From contig NC_082414.1 in NCBI RefSeq assembly GCF_004011695.2, positions 62,001 through 126,000 on the forward strand: a stretch of DNA of 64,000 nucleotides. Reading direction: 5' to 3'. Under the pieces are notes generated by a model. That model had not been told where the DNA came from and did not search any database. It was given only the letters and a program-made list of their open reading frames with translations. Below are positions 25,881 through 35,957 of the stretch, one piece after another (the first letter of the stretch is position 1; each line of letters opens with the position of its first letter). The DNA comes from Ascochyta rabiei (lineage: Eukaryota; Ascomycota; Dothideomycetes; Pleosporales; Didymellaceae). Both the position numbers and the translations under genes were made by a program.

Positions 25881-26393
25881 CTCTAAGGGCTGGCCTTTAC
25901 AGGCGCTCTAGGTACTAGGCAGTAACAAGAACTTATTAGACAGATCTAACTCAATAGCCCCCACCTCTAACTGCTCTTACTCTTTAATACTGCGCTTCCC
26001 TACTATAATAGCCTGCTTAGCACAATAGTTTAACAAATCTATTTATTGTTATAACTGCTCCTTGTGCATAAAAGCTACACGTAAGTCTTCTATAGCCTTT
26101 TTAGATATACGCAGTGCTTTAGTTTACGCCTTATAACTCTCTTTTATATATACACGCAACTTCTCTTCCTTAGACACTAGTTAGTTAAACTTAGATTAAA
26201 TTACCTTTACGTTACAACGTTGCCCTAAGTAAACATACTTGCTACATTTCCTAGATTAAATGTAAACCTTGTACACTTAGTTGTGCTTTATATAAGTTTT
26301 GCATTTCTATACTATAATCTTTCTAAAGGACTTAATAAACTTGTATAAATAATAATAGTAAGCTAAACTTAAAATAGTTAGTTGTTTTAGCAT
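25868..26393 (-). pseudogene. Antisense ORF relic with Cys cluster and coiled coil
   Basis: Opposite the 3' end of the chromovirus one minus-strand frame runs about 175 codons from an ATG at 26391-26393. It is broken only by TAA/TAG codons of the RIP type. It reads a Cys-rich segment (KCKTYIKHN, RKCSKYVYLGQRCNVKV, about 26215-26306), then charged helical sequence likely to form a coiled coil (VSKEEKLRVYIKES, KKAIEDLRVAFMHKEQ), then LSNKFLLLPS. It overlaps the end of the chromodomain on the other strand. I infer a real former gene because the frame is open apart from RIP stops. I recall antisense zinc-finger/coiled-coil ORFs in other fungal gypsy elements, but cannot verify homology. Confidence 0.5.
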
Positions 26394-26478
26394 TGTTAAG
26401 ACCTGCCTAATAATTAAAGAAGGGCCCTGCGTTATATAAATAAGCTTAAGAGACTAAGCTAAGACAGAAGGGAGATAG

Positions 26479-26995
26479 TGTTACAATCTACAGAACACAG
26501 GAAGGATTTGTCTAGTTACAGTAGCTACGGCACAGTAATTATAACAACAGAATAAATAACAAGTAAGCAACAATTACATGTTAGCACTCGGCCAACAACT
26601 AAGGGGACACGTAACCTAAAAAGGGCTTAGCGTGATTAGTATAATTAGTAATTAGTGTAATTAGTACAATTAGTAATTAGTGTAATTAGTGCTTAGGGCA
26701 ATAAGAAGATGCACAACACTAATTAGTCTATATTACTACTACAATTAATAAAGTATATAGTTTGTAGGAACACAACCCTTATAGTTTGTGTTTAACTTTA
26801 TAATTAACTTTGTTATTAAAATATCTTAACCCTGCTTGTAAAACAAATAGTCTACTCTATACTCTTCCTTGCAACCCCTAGTTGCCACAGTCTTTAACTA
26901 GACAACTACCCCCTCGAGAACCCCTGCACGTACTTATCCCTAAGAACCAATTAAACGATCACTTACGGACTTTGTCTAAAGTGTGAAACTCAACA
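26479..26995 (+). repeat. 3' LTR of the chromovirus
   Basis: This 517-bp LTR runs from TGTTACAATCTACAG to GAAACTCAACA. It keeps more C and G than the 5' LTR (for example CTCGAGAACCCC), so the two LTRs were mutated unequally. Confidence 0.92.
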
Positions 26996-27000
26996 TTAAC

Positions 27001-28493
27001 CTTATCTAGAGCAACTTTATCTCTAGGCATCTATCTTAACATTTTTAAGCGAAGGCAGACAGTCTAAACTAGAAGGGCACTATTGTAGTCTCTGTGTTTG
27101 CCTCTATGTTTTAAAACAATCTAGAACTCTAGAGAATAGTAGACAAATACTTTAACATATATAACTATTATACTTATATAAAGCATAGCAAAAGCAATCT
27201 AAGGTAGTGTAGAATTATGTACCACTCTGTTATCTAACAACTAGTAAGGGGTAATCTGCAGTACTAGCTATACTACGTAGTACTCTGTTAACAAACTAAC
27301 TTAATCTCCAACCTATACTACACTAAATACACTAAGCCTAGAGATTAGACGTTCTTTAAGCATGTAGATTATAACCTCTATAACGCTATAGAGTTAGGTA
27401 GAGGAATAGCTATAATACAAGGCTTAGTATCCTTTAATAATAAGGATAAAAACAACTGCACTATTACTCTAGAAGGTTTCTACAATTTAGTTCTAGAATA
27501 CCTATCTTGGAGGAAAGATAATAGAATTAAGTAACGTAATAGTTATATTAAGGGTTAGGTGGATACAGTTAACTACCCTACGTTAGCATAAGACGTAGTA
27601 GGTGCTGAGTAGAAGAAGTATCCTTGCAAGTAGAGGGATGTTAGAATCTCCCACCTAGCACTGCTATATAGTTCTACTAGACTATCTACAATATAACGCT
27701 AAATTATACTTCCTTAGTACGTGCTGGTAACAGAGGACAGAGAAACTATAGAGATCCTAGACATAGGATTGGACAAGGATATTGCTAGTTCTTATTAGAT
27801 TCTTACGCTAGAACCTTTATTACTGTTAGATTATTTAAACAAGTTTAGTAGTGCTCCCTATGCTTTCCTAGCAGATATAGCACTAACTTTCTCCTTCTAG
27901 ATTTCTAAGGCTATCTATTGCTAGGCTTAGTATAACTCTTACCTAGTTTAGCAAGAGATACTTTTATTTTTAGTCTTAATAACAAGGAGCTTGTAAAGTT
28001 TCTTTAGAAGAGCAGGAATAACAACGTTGCTATAGTAAAGAGGCATTAGCAGTAGGTAAAGATGTCTAAGAAAAAATGCTTTAGGGCTAATAAAGAGTTA
28101 GGTATCCCTAATTAATCCTTCTTTACTAATAATAGAGTAGTACTAGAACATAAGAAAGGATAGGAGTTATAGGACAGACAGCACACACAGGGGGGTGCTC
28201 TAGACAAGTTGTTTAACAGTCTAACTATTAAAGCAACAGAGGCTACTACCTAGATAACATAAAAATTAGGCAGCGCCTTAGACTAGGATTTATTAAGACA
28301 TGTACTAGACTCTCCTACCCCTAAGCCATTAGGAGACTCTAGTTAATAACCTGCTTGGGAAACTAGGGCCTTAACAAGATTGCAGAATTAGGGAGGTAGT
28401 AATAGGAAAGAGCAAGCAGAATAATAAAGGAGATTAGTAAATAGTTTAGAGTTTAGTTTTAAATTAGTTTATTTGCTTAATAGGGCTAAGCTC
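27001..28493 (+). pseudogene. Relic resembling a 2-oxoglutarate/Fe(II) dioxygenase inside an LTR element
   Basis: One plus-strand protein can be followed through RIP stops from about 27300 to 28000. It holds FFKHVDYN (27349-27372), which supplies an HxD iron-binding pair, then AIIQGLVSFNN and CTITLEGFYN (27413-27487), then RDVRISHLALLYSSTR (27637-27684), where the second metal His would be expected and Tyr is found (CAC to TAC fits RIP), then IILPQYVLVTEDRETIEI (27706-27757) and APYAFLADIALTFSF (27853-27900). No gag, protease, integrase or envelope feature was seen. The family call comes from the residue pattern as I remember it from fungal dioxygenase-like proteins and is an inference. It lies just upstream of the purine tract and 3' LTR, so it looks like an extra 3' gene of the outer element. 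Confidence 0.4.
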
Positions 28494-28511
28494 TTAGGGG
28501 GGGGAGGTTTA
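28494..28511 (+). other. Polypurine tract of outer element
   Basis: The sequence TTAGGGGGGGGAGGTTTA lies directly before the TG of the right LTR. This is the usual site for plus-strand DNA priming and gives the element its plus orientation. Confidence 0.65.
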
Positions 28512-28764
28512 TGCTGGTGTATAGAGTAACTACCTTAGTAAGAACTAGGATGCTTAGCTAGTGTATGTAATCTAGCTAACAGAAAGGTATAAGAAGCCTT
28601 AACAGTAGCTGTTAAGGCACAACACCTACAACGCTAACTAGAAACACTTACTTATAGAATTTAATTACTGTACTACCTGTCTCTCTAACCCTTAACAATG
28701 ATGTTAATAAGTATCCTTTCTAATGTGCCTGCTAACGAGATGCTTCGATACTTATACTAGAACA
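28512..28764 (+). repeat. 3' LTR of outer element
   Basis: This 253-bp partner of 189-447 starts TGCTGGTGTATAG and ends ATACTAGAACA. Minus-strand gypsy sequence starts right after it. Confidence 0.6.
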
Positions 28765-31700
28765 ATAGAAGTTATCGCTTCTAGCTGCACAGACATAGAG
28801 ATACAATCTGTAATAACTAAGAGATAGTGCAGTGTGTTCTTGTTAGCCTAAGGGAGGTTAACTATAAAGTCTATTAAGATCTAGGACTAAAAACAGTCAG
28901 TAATAGGCAACAGCTAGAGTAAGCCCTGCTGTTAGTGCTGTAATACATACGCGCTAAAACAGTAGCAGTTACAGATATATCGCTAAATGTCCTATAATAC
29001 CCCTTCTAGTAGAAGACGCGTCTAACAATATAGAACGTAGCGTTAGCACCTAGATAGCCTGTTAGGTTAGATTTGTGTGCCCTTTAGATTATTGTACTTA
29101 TAAGTAGCTTCTAGCGCAGAACCTACGTAAATTCACGCTACACTAGCATACTGTAAGCACTAAGTGTGCAATCTATAATTTACTAAGTAGTTTTAGCCTT
29201 AGGAGGGAACTAGTAGGCCCTATTAAAGTTAGTAGATAGGCGCGCTATATGCTCTACGTCCTGCTAAACACCTTTATCCTATAGTAATTATATATACATA
29301 TTAATAAAAAGTAGAGGCGTACTAGAGCCTAGTGTACTAACGACTAATACTAAAATTAGGGTTATTATCCTATAGACCCCCTCTTACCTCCTATTATAGT
29401 CCTGTTCCTAGCAGCTTAGCGCATCTAGTTAGGCTGCAAGGCACCCTAGGCAGAAGCAAAGGTAGAAACAGAACTTTAACAGCTCCTCTACCTAGCAGTG
29501 CTGCCTCTTACTTAGCCTGCGCGCTGTAGTAAAGTACTAGAGATTCTTGTAATTAGTTAGGATAGTAAACAGCCTAGCAACAGACCCTAATTTAGCTACC
29601 TAGACCCCTAGGCACTTTATAACAGCAGTTAAATCCTTATTATAGATAGTGTAGTTCTGTTATTCTAATATAAGTATAGCAGAGTAGTACGCTATAGGGT
29701 AAAGCACCTTCCTATACTATTAAGAAAGGCAGCTACCTAACGCCTTACTAGAGTAGTCTGCCTCTAGTAGTGTCTCTTACTTAGGGTCCTATTAGGCTAG
29801 GACTAGTTCTGTTATAAATGCGTTCTTTAGCTAGTAAAACGCCGTATCCTCCTCCTGCCCCTACTAGAACACGATATCCTTCCCTATAAGTCAATTAAGT
29901 AGGGCAGTAATATTAGAGAAGGCTAGGATAAAGTCCTAGTTAAAGTTAGTAAACCCTAGGAAACTGCAGAACCCGCGTAAAGACTATAGGGCTTTCTAAT
30001 TACAAATAGCCTTAACCTTCTTAGAATTAAGGTAAATTTCCTTTCTAGCTTCTATAATATATCTTAGGTAGTATACCTCCTTTATTATAAATACGCACTT
30101 CTTAGAATCTAAATATAGCCCCACATCGCGTAGGAGAGTAAGGACTCTGCTAACCTTCCCTAAGTAGTCTGTTCTAGACCTACTACTGTAAATAAGGACA
30201 TTATCTAGGTATGCAGGAGTATTGTTACGTAATATCTCCTAACACGCGCTGTTAATGTAACGCTAGAAGGATACTAGTGCTCTAGCTAGGCTAAACAGGT
30301 AGACTAGCTACTTAAAGAGTCTAAAACAAGTGCAGAACGTAGAAAGGTGCTTATCACCTTCTGTAATATAAATCTAGTAAAGCGCTACATAAACATTAAC
30401 CTTAGAGAACTAGTAGGCACCCCCTAGTGTACGCAACGTCTCCTTAATAAGAGGAAGTAGGTACTAGTTAGTAATTATAATACTATTAAGTGCGTAATAG
30501 TCTACGCACATACGCTACCTACTAGAGGACTTCTTAACTAGCAGGACTAGGGCCCCTACTAGGGAAGAGGAGGCGCAGATCTACCCCTTATCTATTAGTG
30601 CTAACACCTACTTCTATAGCTTAAGTAGCTAGTCCCTTAGCATGTTGTACAGAGGGCCCTAGGGTAGAGGCTTCTTCTTTCTAGACTAGTTGCGTTGCAA
30701 CTATATGTAGTAATCTATCTAGCCCCTGTGTAGGGGAAGGCCTAAAGCCTTACTCTTATTACATAGGTCCTAAAACTAGACTAACTTAGGGGGGAGAGAT
30801 TCCACTTCCTCCGCCGCCCCTTACGCTCCTAGGGATTAGACTAAGAGGATTTTAGTAATGTTGTAGAGGCTTGTAGAGACAAACCAGTCCCTACGCAAGT
30901 GCTCCTAGAGCCTATTAGCTAGAGTCTTATTAAACTTAGTTACTAATAGAAGATCTATGTAAACATTTACTATATACTATAAGGACTTATAGACTATAAT
31001 ATTCCCTACCTGTTATATTATTAGTATACCCTTTTCTACATCTAATCCTACACCCTCTTATTAAAGCTAGGGTTTCCCTACAATAATGTTCTAGCTTAGA
31101 CCTAGCACTATGTAGGCTACAGCCTATAAGCGCCACCTGTCTAAGTTATACCTAAAATAGACTAAACTAGAGATTATAGACTTCCTACTAGTGCCTACTA
31201 CTTACGCTAAGCGTTGTAGCAGCACTTTGTTAAAGTCTCCTTCTAAGCGCGTAGCAAAGTTATCGCTTACTACGCTAAAGTATTTATACCCTAAGTCTAC
31301 TAGCACATTAGCCTAAGTTGCTCTATTAATAAATAGAAGGATATAGAATAGGGGCTTGTCTATAGAGTCTGTAATAGCTCCCCTAGTAGCCTGCAATGCC
31401 CCTGTACTAGTAGTCTCCCCTACTAATACACTTCTACAGCGCTCCTAACTTAGACTTATATTAGGAGCAGCTAGTTTTCCCTATATAAACTAGCCTCTTT
31501 CTTACCTAAGATTATTGCTGCCTATACTGTAGTTACTACTGTATTAGTATACTCCTAGTAAATATATCCCTTCCTACTGTAATAGGTACACAGGTTAGCC
31601 TCCTAGCGTTGCTGGAATACCTTATTAGGAATCTACGTTGCCTAATTAGGAGCAGACTACTTCTAACCCCCCTGCTTAGCACTGCTGCTAGTGCGTACTG

Positions 31701-32885
31701 CAGACATAACTGTTATCTTAATGTTACTATCTCTATTATGCTTAGGCAGCGCCTAGGTAAGGCTGTAACACAGCTAGTTTTCTATAGCTATAGTCTTAAC
31801 GTCTATAGTAATAGACTTATACTCTATAACAGCTGCATTATAATCTATATAGGCTACTCCTTAGTTTATTACTATATTATAGATATTAGCGTTTAGAACC
31901 TAGCAGAGTTTTAATAGGCGCTGTTCTCTATCCTAGTAAAGGCTGCTACTTTGCACTAGTAGCTGCTTAAATTAGATAAAAAAGTCTAAGAACAACTTGT
32001 TAGAACCCTAACAGACGCTCTCTAGTTTTGCCTAGGCCTGTTCCTAGCTGTAGTTGTTGCTGTAGCAGAATTCTAGGTATACTAGGAAGTCCTCTAGGCT
32101 CTACACACCTTAGGTACCTCTAATGTTATAGAATAGTGCTATATTATATTGTACAGACGTACTAAGCTAGAACTATATAAAGGTAAACATGTCCTATAGC
32201 CTACTAATAAAGAACATATCTACCTGTAGATTATATTCTATTATAACCTACTATACCTTAAATTAGAATTTATCTCTAGTAAAGGCCTTACCTATAGGAA
32301 GTGGCTTCCTATAGGCTGTAGATGTCTGCATAGAGGCATATAGGCCTAGAGTAGACGCTACAAATAGCACGTTGTAAGGCAGGTTAGGGGCTAGAGTAGA
32401 CGTTAATAGGTACAGTATTGCTCCTAAGGAGGACAATAGGATAGAAGACGCAGGTCTAGTACAGGCGTTAGCTGTTTATGCTAGGAACTTAACAAACATG
32501 CATATATTAGAGTTATTATATTTAAGTAATACTATACACTTATTAGTAGTAGTTAAGACTTACTATAAGATTATTATAAACTATAATATTAAGGCTATAA
32601 ATTCCTAAAGGGTTAAGGGAACAGATTTGTCTAGGGGGTTATTCTAGGAACTGGCTAACATAGTACGAGTGCTAGCTGTTCTCCTAGAAGAAGAGATATA
32701 AATATAATAGACTAGCCTTAGGGTAGGATATAATAAGGGTTAATATAGTATTATATCTCTTAAGGAGGTAACACGTTATATGTCCTTCTAATATGTCTGT
32801 AGGGCACGTAACTATCTAGTCTCGCTTAAGGCTTAGATAAGGTCTAGGCCTATAACAGGATATAGTACAATAAGACGTATCTATA
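28765..32885 (-). pseudogene. Gypsy-type gag-pol relic, 3' end missing
   Basis: Read on minus from about 32640 down: a gag-like region; a CCHC knuckle NLCTYYSRKGYIYQEY near 31560-31612 (Cys and His partly Tyr); RT with GPLYNMLRD (30632-30660), ASSSLVGALVLLVKKSSSR (30535-30590) and RMCVDYYALN (30484-30515); AYLDNVLIYSS near 30185-30220 (YxDD with Asn); then RNase H. The integrase H2C2-like region (AHKSNLTGYLGANATF, 29030-29080) follows, with ILIDFIVNLP and LLVITD near 28800-28880. It stops at 28765 in the integrase core, where the outer LTR element begins. No LTR of its own was found. The upper boundary is uncertain. Confidence 0.7.
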
Positions 32886-33640
32886 CTTTTCAACACAAGA
32901 AGTCTTTTCCTAATATACTTAAAAGCACTTACAACGTAGATCTTTAAGTCTTAAACCATGTTATTAACCATAATAGCAGACTTCTTTTAACTGTTCTAGT
33001 AGCCGTAGGTAAGTAGCTTTACAGAAAAGCTAATACTTAAGTCCTTTAAGGCAACAGGTATAGAACTACTTAAACCTAACGTTATCCTCTACTGCTTTGT
33101 TAAAACACTAGAGACCTTAGATTTAGATAAGAGCTTATCCTCTGTTTACAGTAACAAAGATTAGCTTAAAATAGAGTTGTTGTTGCAGCGTGTTGCTAAA
33201 GATTAGGGCAGCAGTAATGTTAAAAAGATAAGACAATTTATCTACTACATCTTAATTAAAGCCTTACTCCTTAAACATAAGGTAGATAACCTTAAAAAGA
33301 CATTAAAGACGCAGAAGAAGCATAAGAAGAAGTACAAAACCTTAGATCTATAACACGAGGAGGAATACTATAGGAGTGGTGTGTTTTAGTCTCCTTTAAA
33401 AGTAAGAGAAGCACGCTTCTGTAAAAGGATAAAACAACAGGAAGAGAGAGAGGAGAAGCTTAGCAAAGCAACTAATAAGGAAGTAGCAGCCGCTAAGAAG
33501 CTTGATAAGGACAAGGAGAAGGAGGAGAAGCGTGTAGCAAGAGAGGTGGCTAAGGAGGTACAAGAGAAGGAGAAGGCTAAGGCAGTAATCTAAAAAGCTA
33601 AACAGCAGGCTAAAAAGTAACGTTAATAATAAGAGTATAA
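32886..33640 (+). pseudogene. Pogo-2 relic: C-terminal part of a second DDE transposase
   Basis: This matches 37330-38045 of the complete Pogo-2 copy: SFTEKLILKSFKATG-type segment, then a Lys/Glu-rich coiled coil (KKTLKTQKKHKKK-like, EREEKLSKATNKEVAAAKKL-like). The N-terminal and catalytic parts are missing because the minus-strand gypsy relic abuts it. The relic continues across two insertions: 34079-34090 and 35958-36269. The left boundary is approximate. Confidence 0.75.
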
Positions 33641-33642
33641 TA

Positions 33643-34076
33643 ACGTACTCCACGGTCGAGCGGATCACACGATCGAGCGGATCACTCAAAACCCCACCAA
33701 AATTGCCTAAAACCACAACCCTTTATCTCAACAACCACGCAATAAAATCTTCTAAAATTTTCAGGACAGGGCTGCACTAATATAAATAAGAGTATTTTAA
33801 AGTCTTAGAGTGCTAGAATCTATAACACAGACGTTATTAAGCGATTACTGTTTTACAGGGGTGTTTAGCACTATTTGCAGGCTATTTCTATAACTATTAT
33901 AGCTATAAAGCTGAAATCTAGATATGTACTTACCAATAACTATGCAATACTATTCTGAGATTTTAAGAAGATTTTATTGCGTGGTTGTTGAAATAAAGGG
34001 TTGTAGTTTTGGACAATTTTGGTGGGGTTTTGAGTGATCCGCTCGATTGTGTGATCCGCTCGACCGTGGAGTACGT
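33643..34076. mobile_element. 434-bp MITE with doubled GAGCGGATCA box
   Basis: Long terminal inverted repeats start ACGTACTCCACGG. They carry two direct boxes (TCGAGCGGATCAC and TCGAGCGGATCACT), followed by CAAAACCCCACCAAAATTG and its complement at the right end. The target TA is duplicated (33641-33642, 34077-34078). Removing it restores AAGAGTATAATATTGCAAAA, which aligns to the sister Pogo-2 copy at 38049-38066 with only C/T and G/A differences. There is no transposase coding. The boxes resemble those of subfamily A of the 1863-bp element, so it is probably mobilised by that family's transposase. Confidence 0.88.
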
Positions 34077-34092
34077 TATTGCAAAAGCTATA

Positions 34093-35955
34093 ACGTATTC
34101 AACGGGTAAGTCAGCCACACAGGCGAGTCGGCCACTCTGCTAAGACCACACCAACATTCTACCCTATTATGGCTTGCATTAGCCTATATTAGTATTGTTT
34201 ATAGTAGTACAGTATATAATATTATTTAGTAACACCTTCTTTAGGCTTTTTACACGTGCGCGAGTTATGCCCTACGTTGTGGCACTTTTTACAGCGTCTT
34301 TAGGTTACCTTACCTCCTTTAACACGTACTTGCTTCCTTGCCTTCTTACCATTACTACACCCCCTAAACTTAGTTAGAGTAGTTAATTAAAGGCCTTCCT
34401 TAGCTGTTAGGACTCCCTCCTGCTGTAACCGCTTTCTTTTATGCGATTTACGTTGCGTAGCAGCCTTATTTGCTGCTTAAAGCCTAGTAATCTCCCTTTA
34501 AGCTAACACTAGCTTGTGCGCTACTATAGCTGCGCCTTTAGTAAGCTTTTTAAAGGCCTTAACTATTAAAGTTAGTAAGCTGCTTGCATGCCTTTAAATC
34601 CTCTCTTAAACTAGCGTTAATTGCGACCCTAATTGCAGGGTAGTGCTTGGGGTTTAGGACTGCTAGGGCTTATCTTCTATAGTAGGTAGCGGTAGGGTAC
34701 ATAGGCGGACATCAAGACCCATTATAACCTGTTCTGGGTTAAAGGGGACTATTCTAGCGCCTTAGAAGCCTCCTTAGATATTGCTAGAAGTAAATGTCTC
34801 CTTGTAGGCGTCTATAAAGCATGGTAGGAACTTAGTTTTAGTAATATAAGTAATATAGTTGCGTATAAGATTCTTAGCTTAGCGCCTATATACCTTCTTT
34901 AGAGGAGCAAAACAACCTACATCTAGTGGTTGTAAGAGGTAAGATAAGTGTAGAGGCATATACAGTGTAATAATGTTTACTTCCTTATAGTATTGTTAGA
35001 AGTTAAGGGAGTTGTAGCTCTTGTAGCTATTAATAAGGAGCAGCTAGTGTACTTCTTAGGTGCGCGTCTTTGTATGGGTATTAAAGTGCTTTAACCAGTC
35101 TAGACCAAGCTTGTTAGTAGTCTATCTGTTCTTAGAGACTCTAATAACCTAGTTGTAGGGCAGGTTGTCCTCTTTGTACCAGGCAGAGAGGTAGTTACAG
35201 CCTTTAAAGATAATAAAGGGTAGAATAGTCTACCCTATGCTATTAATGCCCTGTATAACTGTTTTCTACTCTTAATTACCCTACTACACTGCCTTTAGCT
35301 GTCCTTAACGCTCTAAACCTGTAATAACTGCTCCTGCAGATATCTAGCCTATTATAAAGCCTGTCTTATTAAAGTTGTATGTGTTATTATCCTAGATGCT
35401 ATACTTAGCTTTAATATTTGCTATAAGCCTAAACTAGCCTTGTATAATCTCTAGATCCTTACAGAGGGCTCTCTTGTAGTTGTACTTGCGATTAAACTTT
35501 ACTTTAAGGTTAGGGCAGCGCTTAACAAATATATTAGGCTAGTTTATACTAACATGGCCTATATTACGCTTAGCACGCAAAGAATTAGCTATATTAGCTA
35601 TAGCAGCTAGCTAAGGGGCAAATCCTTGTGCATCTAGCTTAAGAATGTACTTAGCAATTACATCCTCCTTAGTCTAATCTATATTCTGTTAACTTAGCGT
35701 ACAATTAGCTTGTGCAGGTTGTCCTATATATTAATTGCATAGTGTGCTGCAAGGCGCGTTGTATATGGCTGCAGCGCGTTATATAGTAAGGTTTACGTCT
35801 TATTTAAGTGCCTAGAGCGCAAGCTGTATTGCAGCCTCTTTTAAGGGCGTAGGTTTATGTTGTTGTTAAGTTATTGCGTTATAAGGTAGAATGTTGGTAT
35901 GGTCTTAGCAGAGTGGCTAACTCGCCTGTGTGGCTAACTTACCTGTTAAATACGT
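34093..35955 (-). mobile_element. Pogo/Fot1-like DNA transposon, subfamily B copy 2
   Basis: This 1863-bp element is flanked by TA (34091-34092, 35956-35957). TIRs match the copy at 20703-22565 (ACGTATTCAACGGG with doubled GAGTCGGCCAC box), but it is inverted. The minus-strand transposase relic has the second-Asp block as LLINSYKS (about 35018-35045), again Asn-Ser instead of Asp-Gly. It is heavily RIP-mutated. It is inserted only 15 bp right of the MITE in the same Pogo-2 relic. Confidence 0.9.
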
Positions 35956-35957
35956 TA

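Larger units (their letters stand above)
17985..26995 (+). mobile_element. Chromovirus: Ty3/gypsy element with chromodomain
   Basis: LTRs at 17985-18502 and 26479-26995 bracket a plus-strand gag-pol. The 5-bp target duplication TTAAC is perfect (17980-17984, 26996-27000). A purine tract (AAGACAGAAGGGAGATAG) lies just before the 3' LTR. The total is 9011 bp, or about 7146 bp without the DNA transposon at 20703-22565 and its TA duplication. Domain order gag, protease, RT, RNase H, integrase, chromodomain is that of chromoviruses. All coding parts are RIP-damaged. Confidence 0.93.
189..28764 (+). mobile_element. Outer LTR retrotransposon, multiply interrupted
   Basis: A pair of about 255-bp direct repeats (189-447 and 28512-28764) starts TGCCGG/TGCTGG and ends AGAACA. 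Similarity stops exactly at these ends. A purine-rich tract (28494-28511) lies directly before the right copy, which fixes plus-strand orientation. The element's own sequence is seen at 448-922, 6105-9029, probably 17945-17984, and 27001-28511. The rest is younger insertions. The 5-bp flanks (CACTG left, ATAGA right) do not match, so the LTRs may come from a recombined or partly deleted element. RT and RNase H of gypsy type are present at 7660-8760, but I found no integrase, so internal sequence has probably been lost. Confidence 0.55.

Noticed and set aside
31609..31896. 95-codon plus-strand frame.
   Set aside because: It lies opposite the gag region of the minus-strand gypsy relic, has no domain and has no homologous frame elsewhere.
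28765..32885. The possibility that the minus-strand gypsy relic and 1-188 are the two sides of one host element.
   Set aside because: The integrase frame ending at 28765 does not continue in the reverse complement of 1-188, and the 5-bp flanks of the LTR pair do not match.
33396..33716. Open Leu-rich minus-strand frame that looks like a membrane protein (also 37806-38075).
   Set aside because: It is the antisense shadow of the Lys/Glu-rich coiled coil of the Pogo-2 transposase. Both copies show it at the same place.
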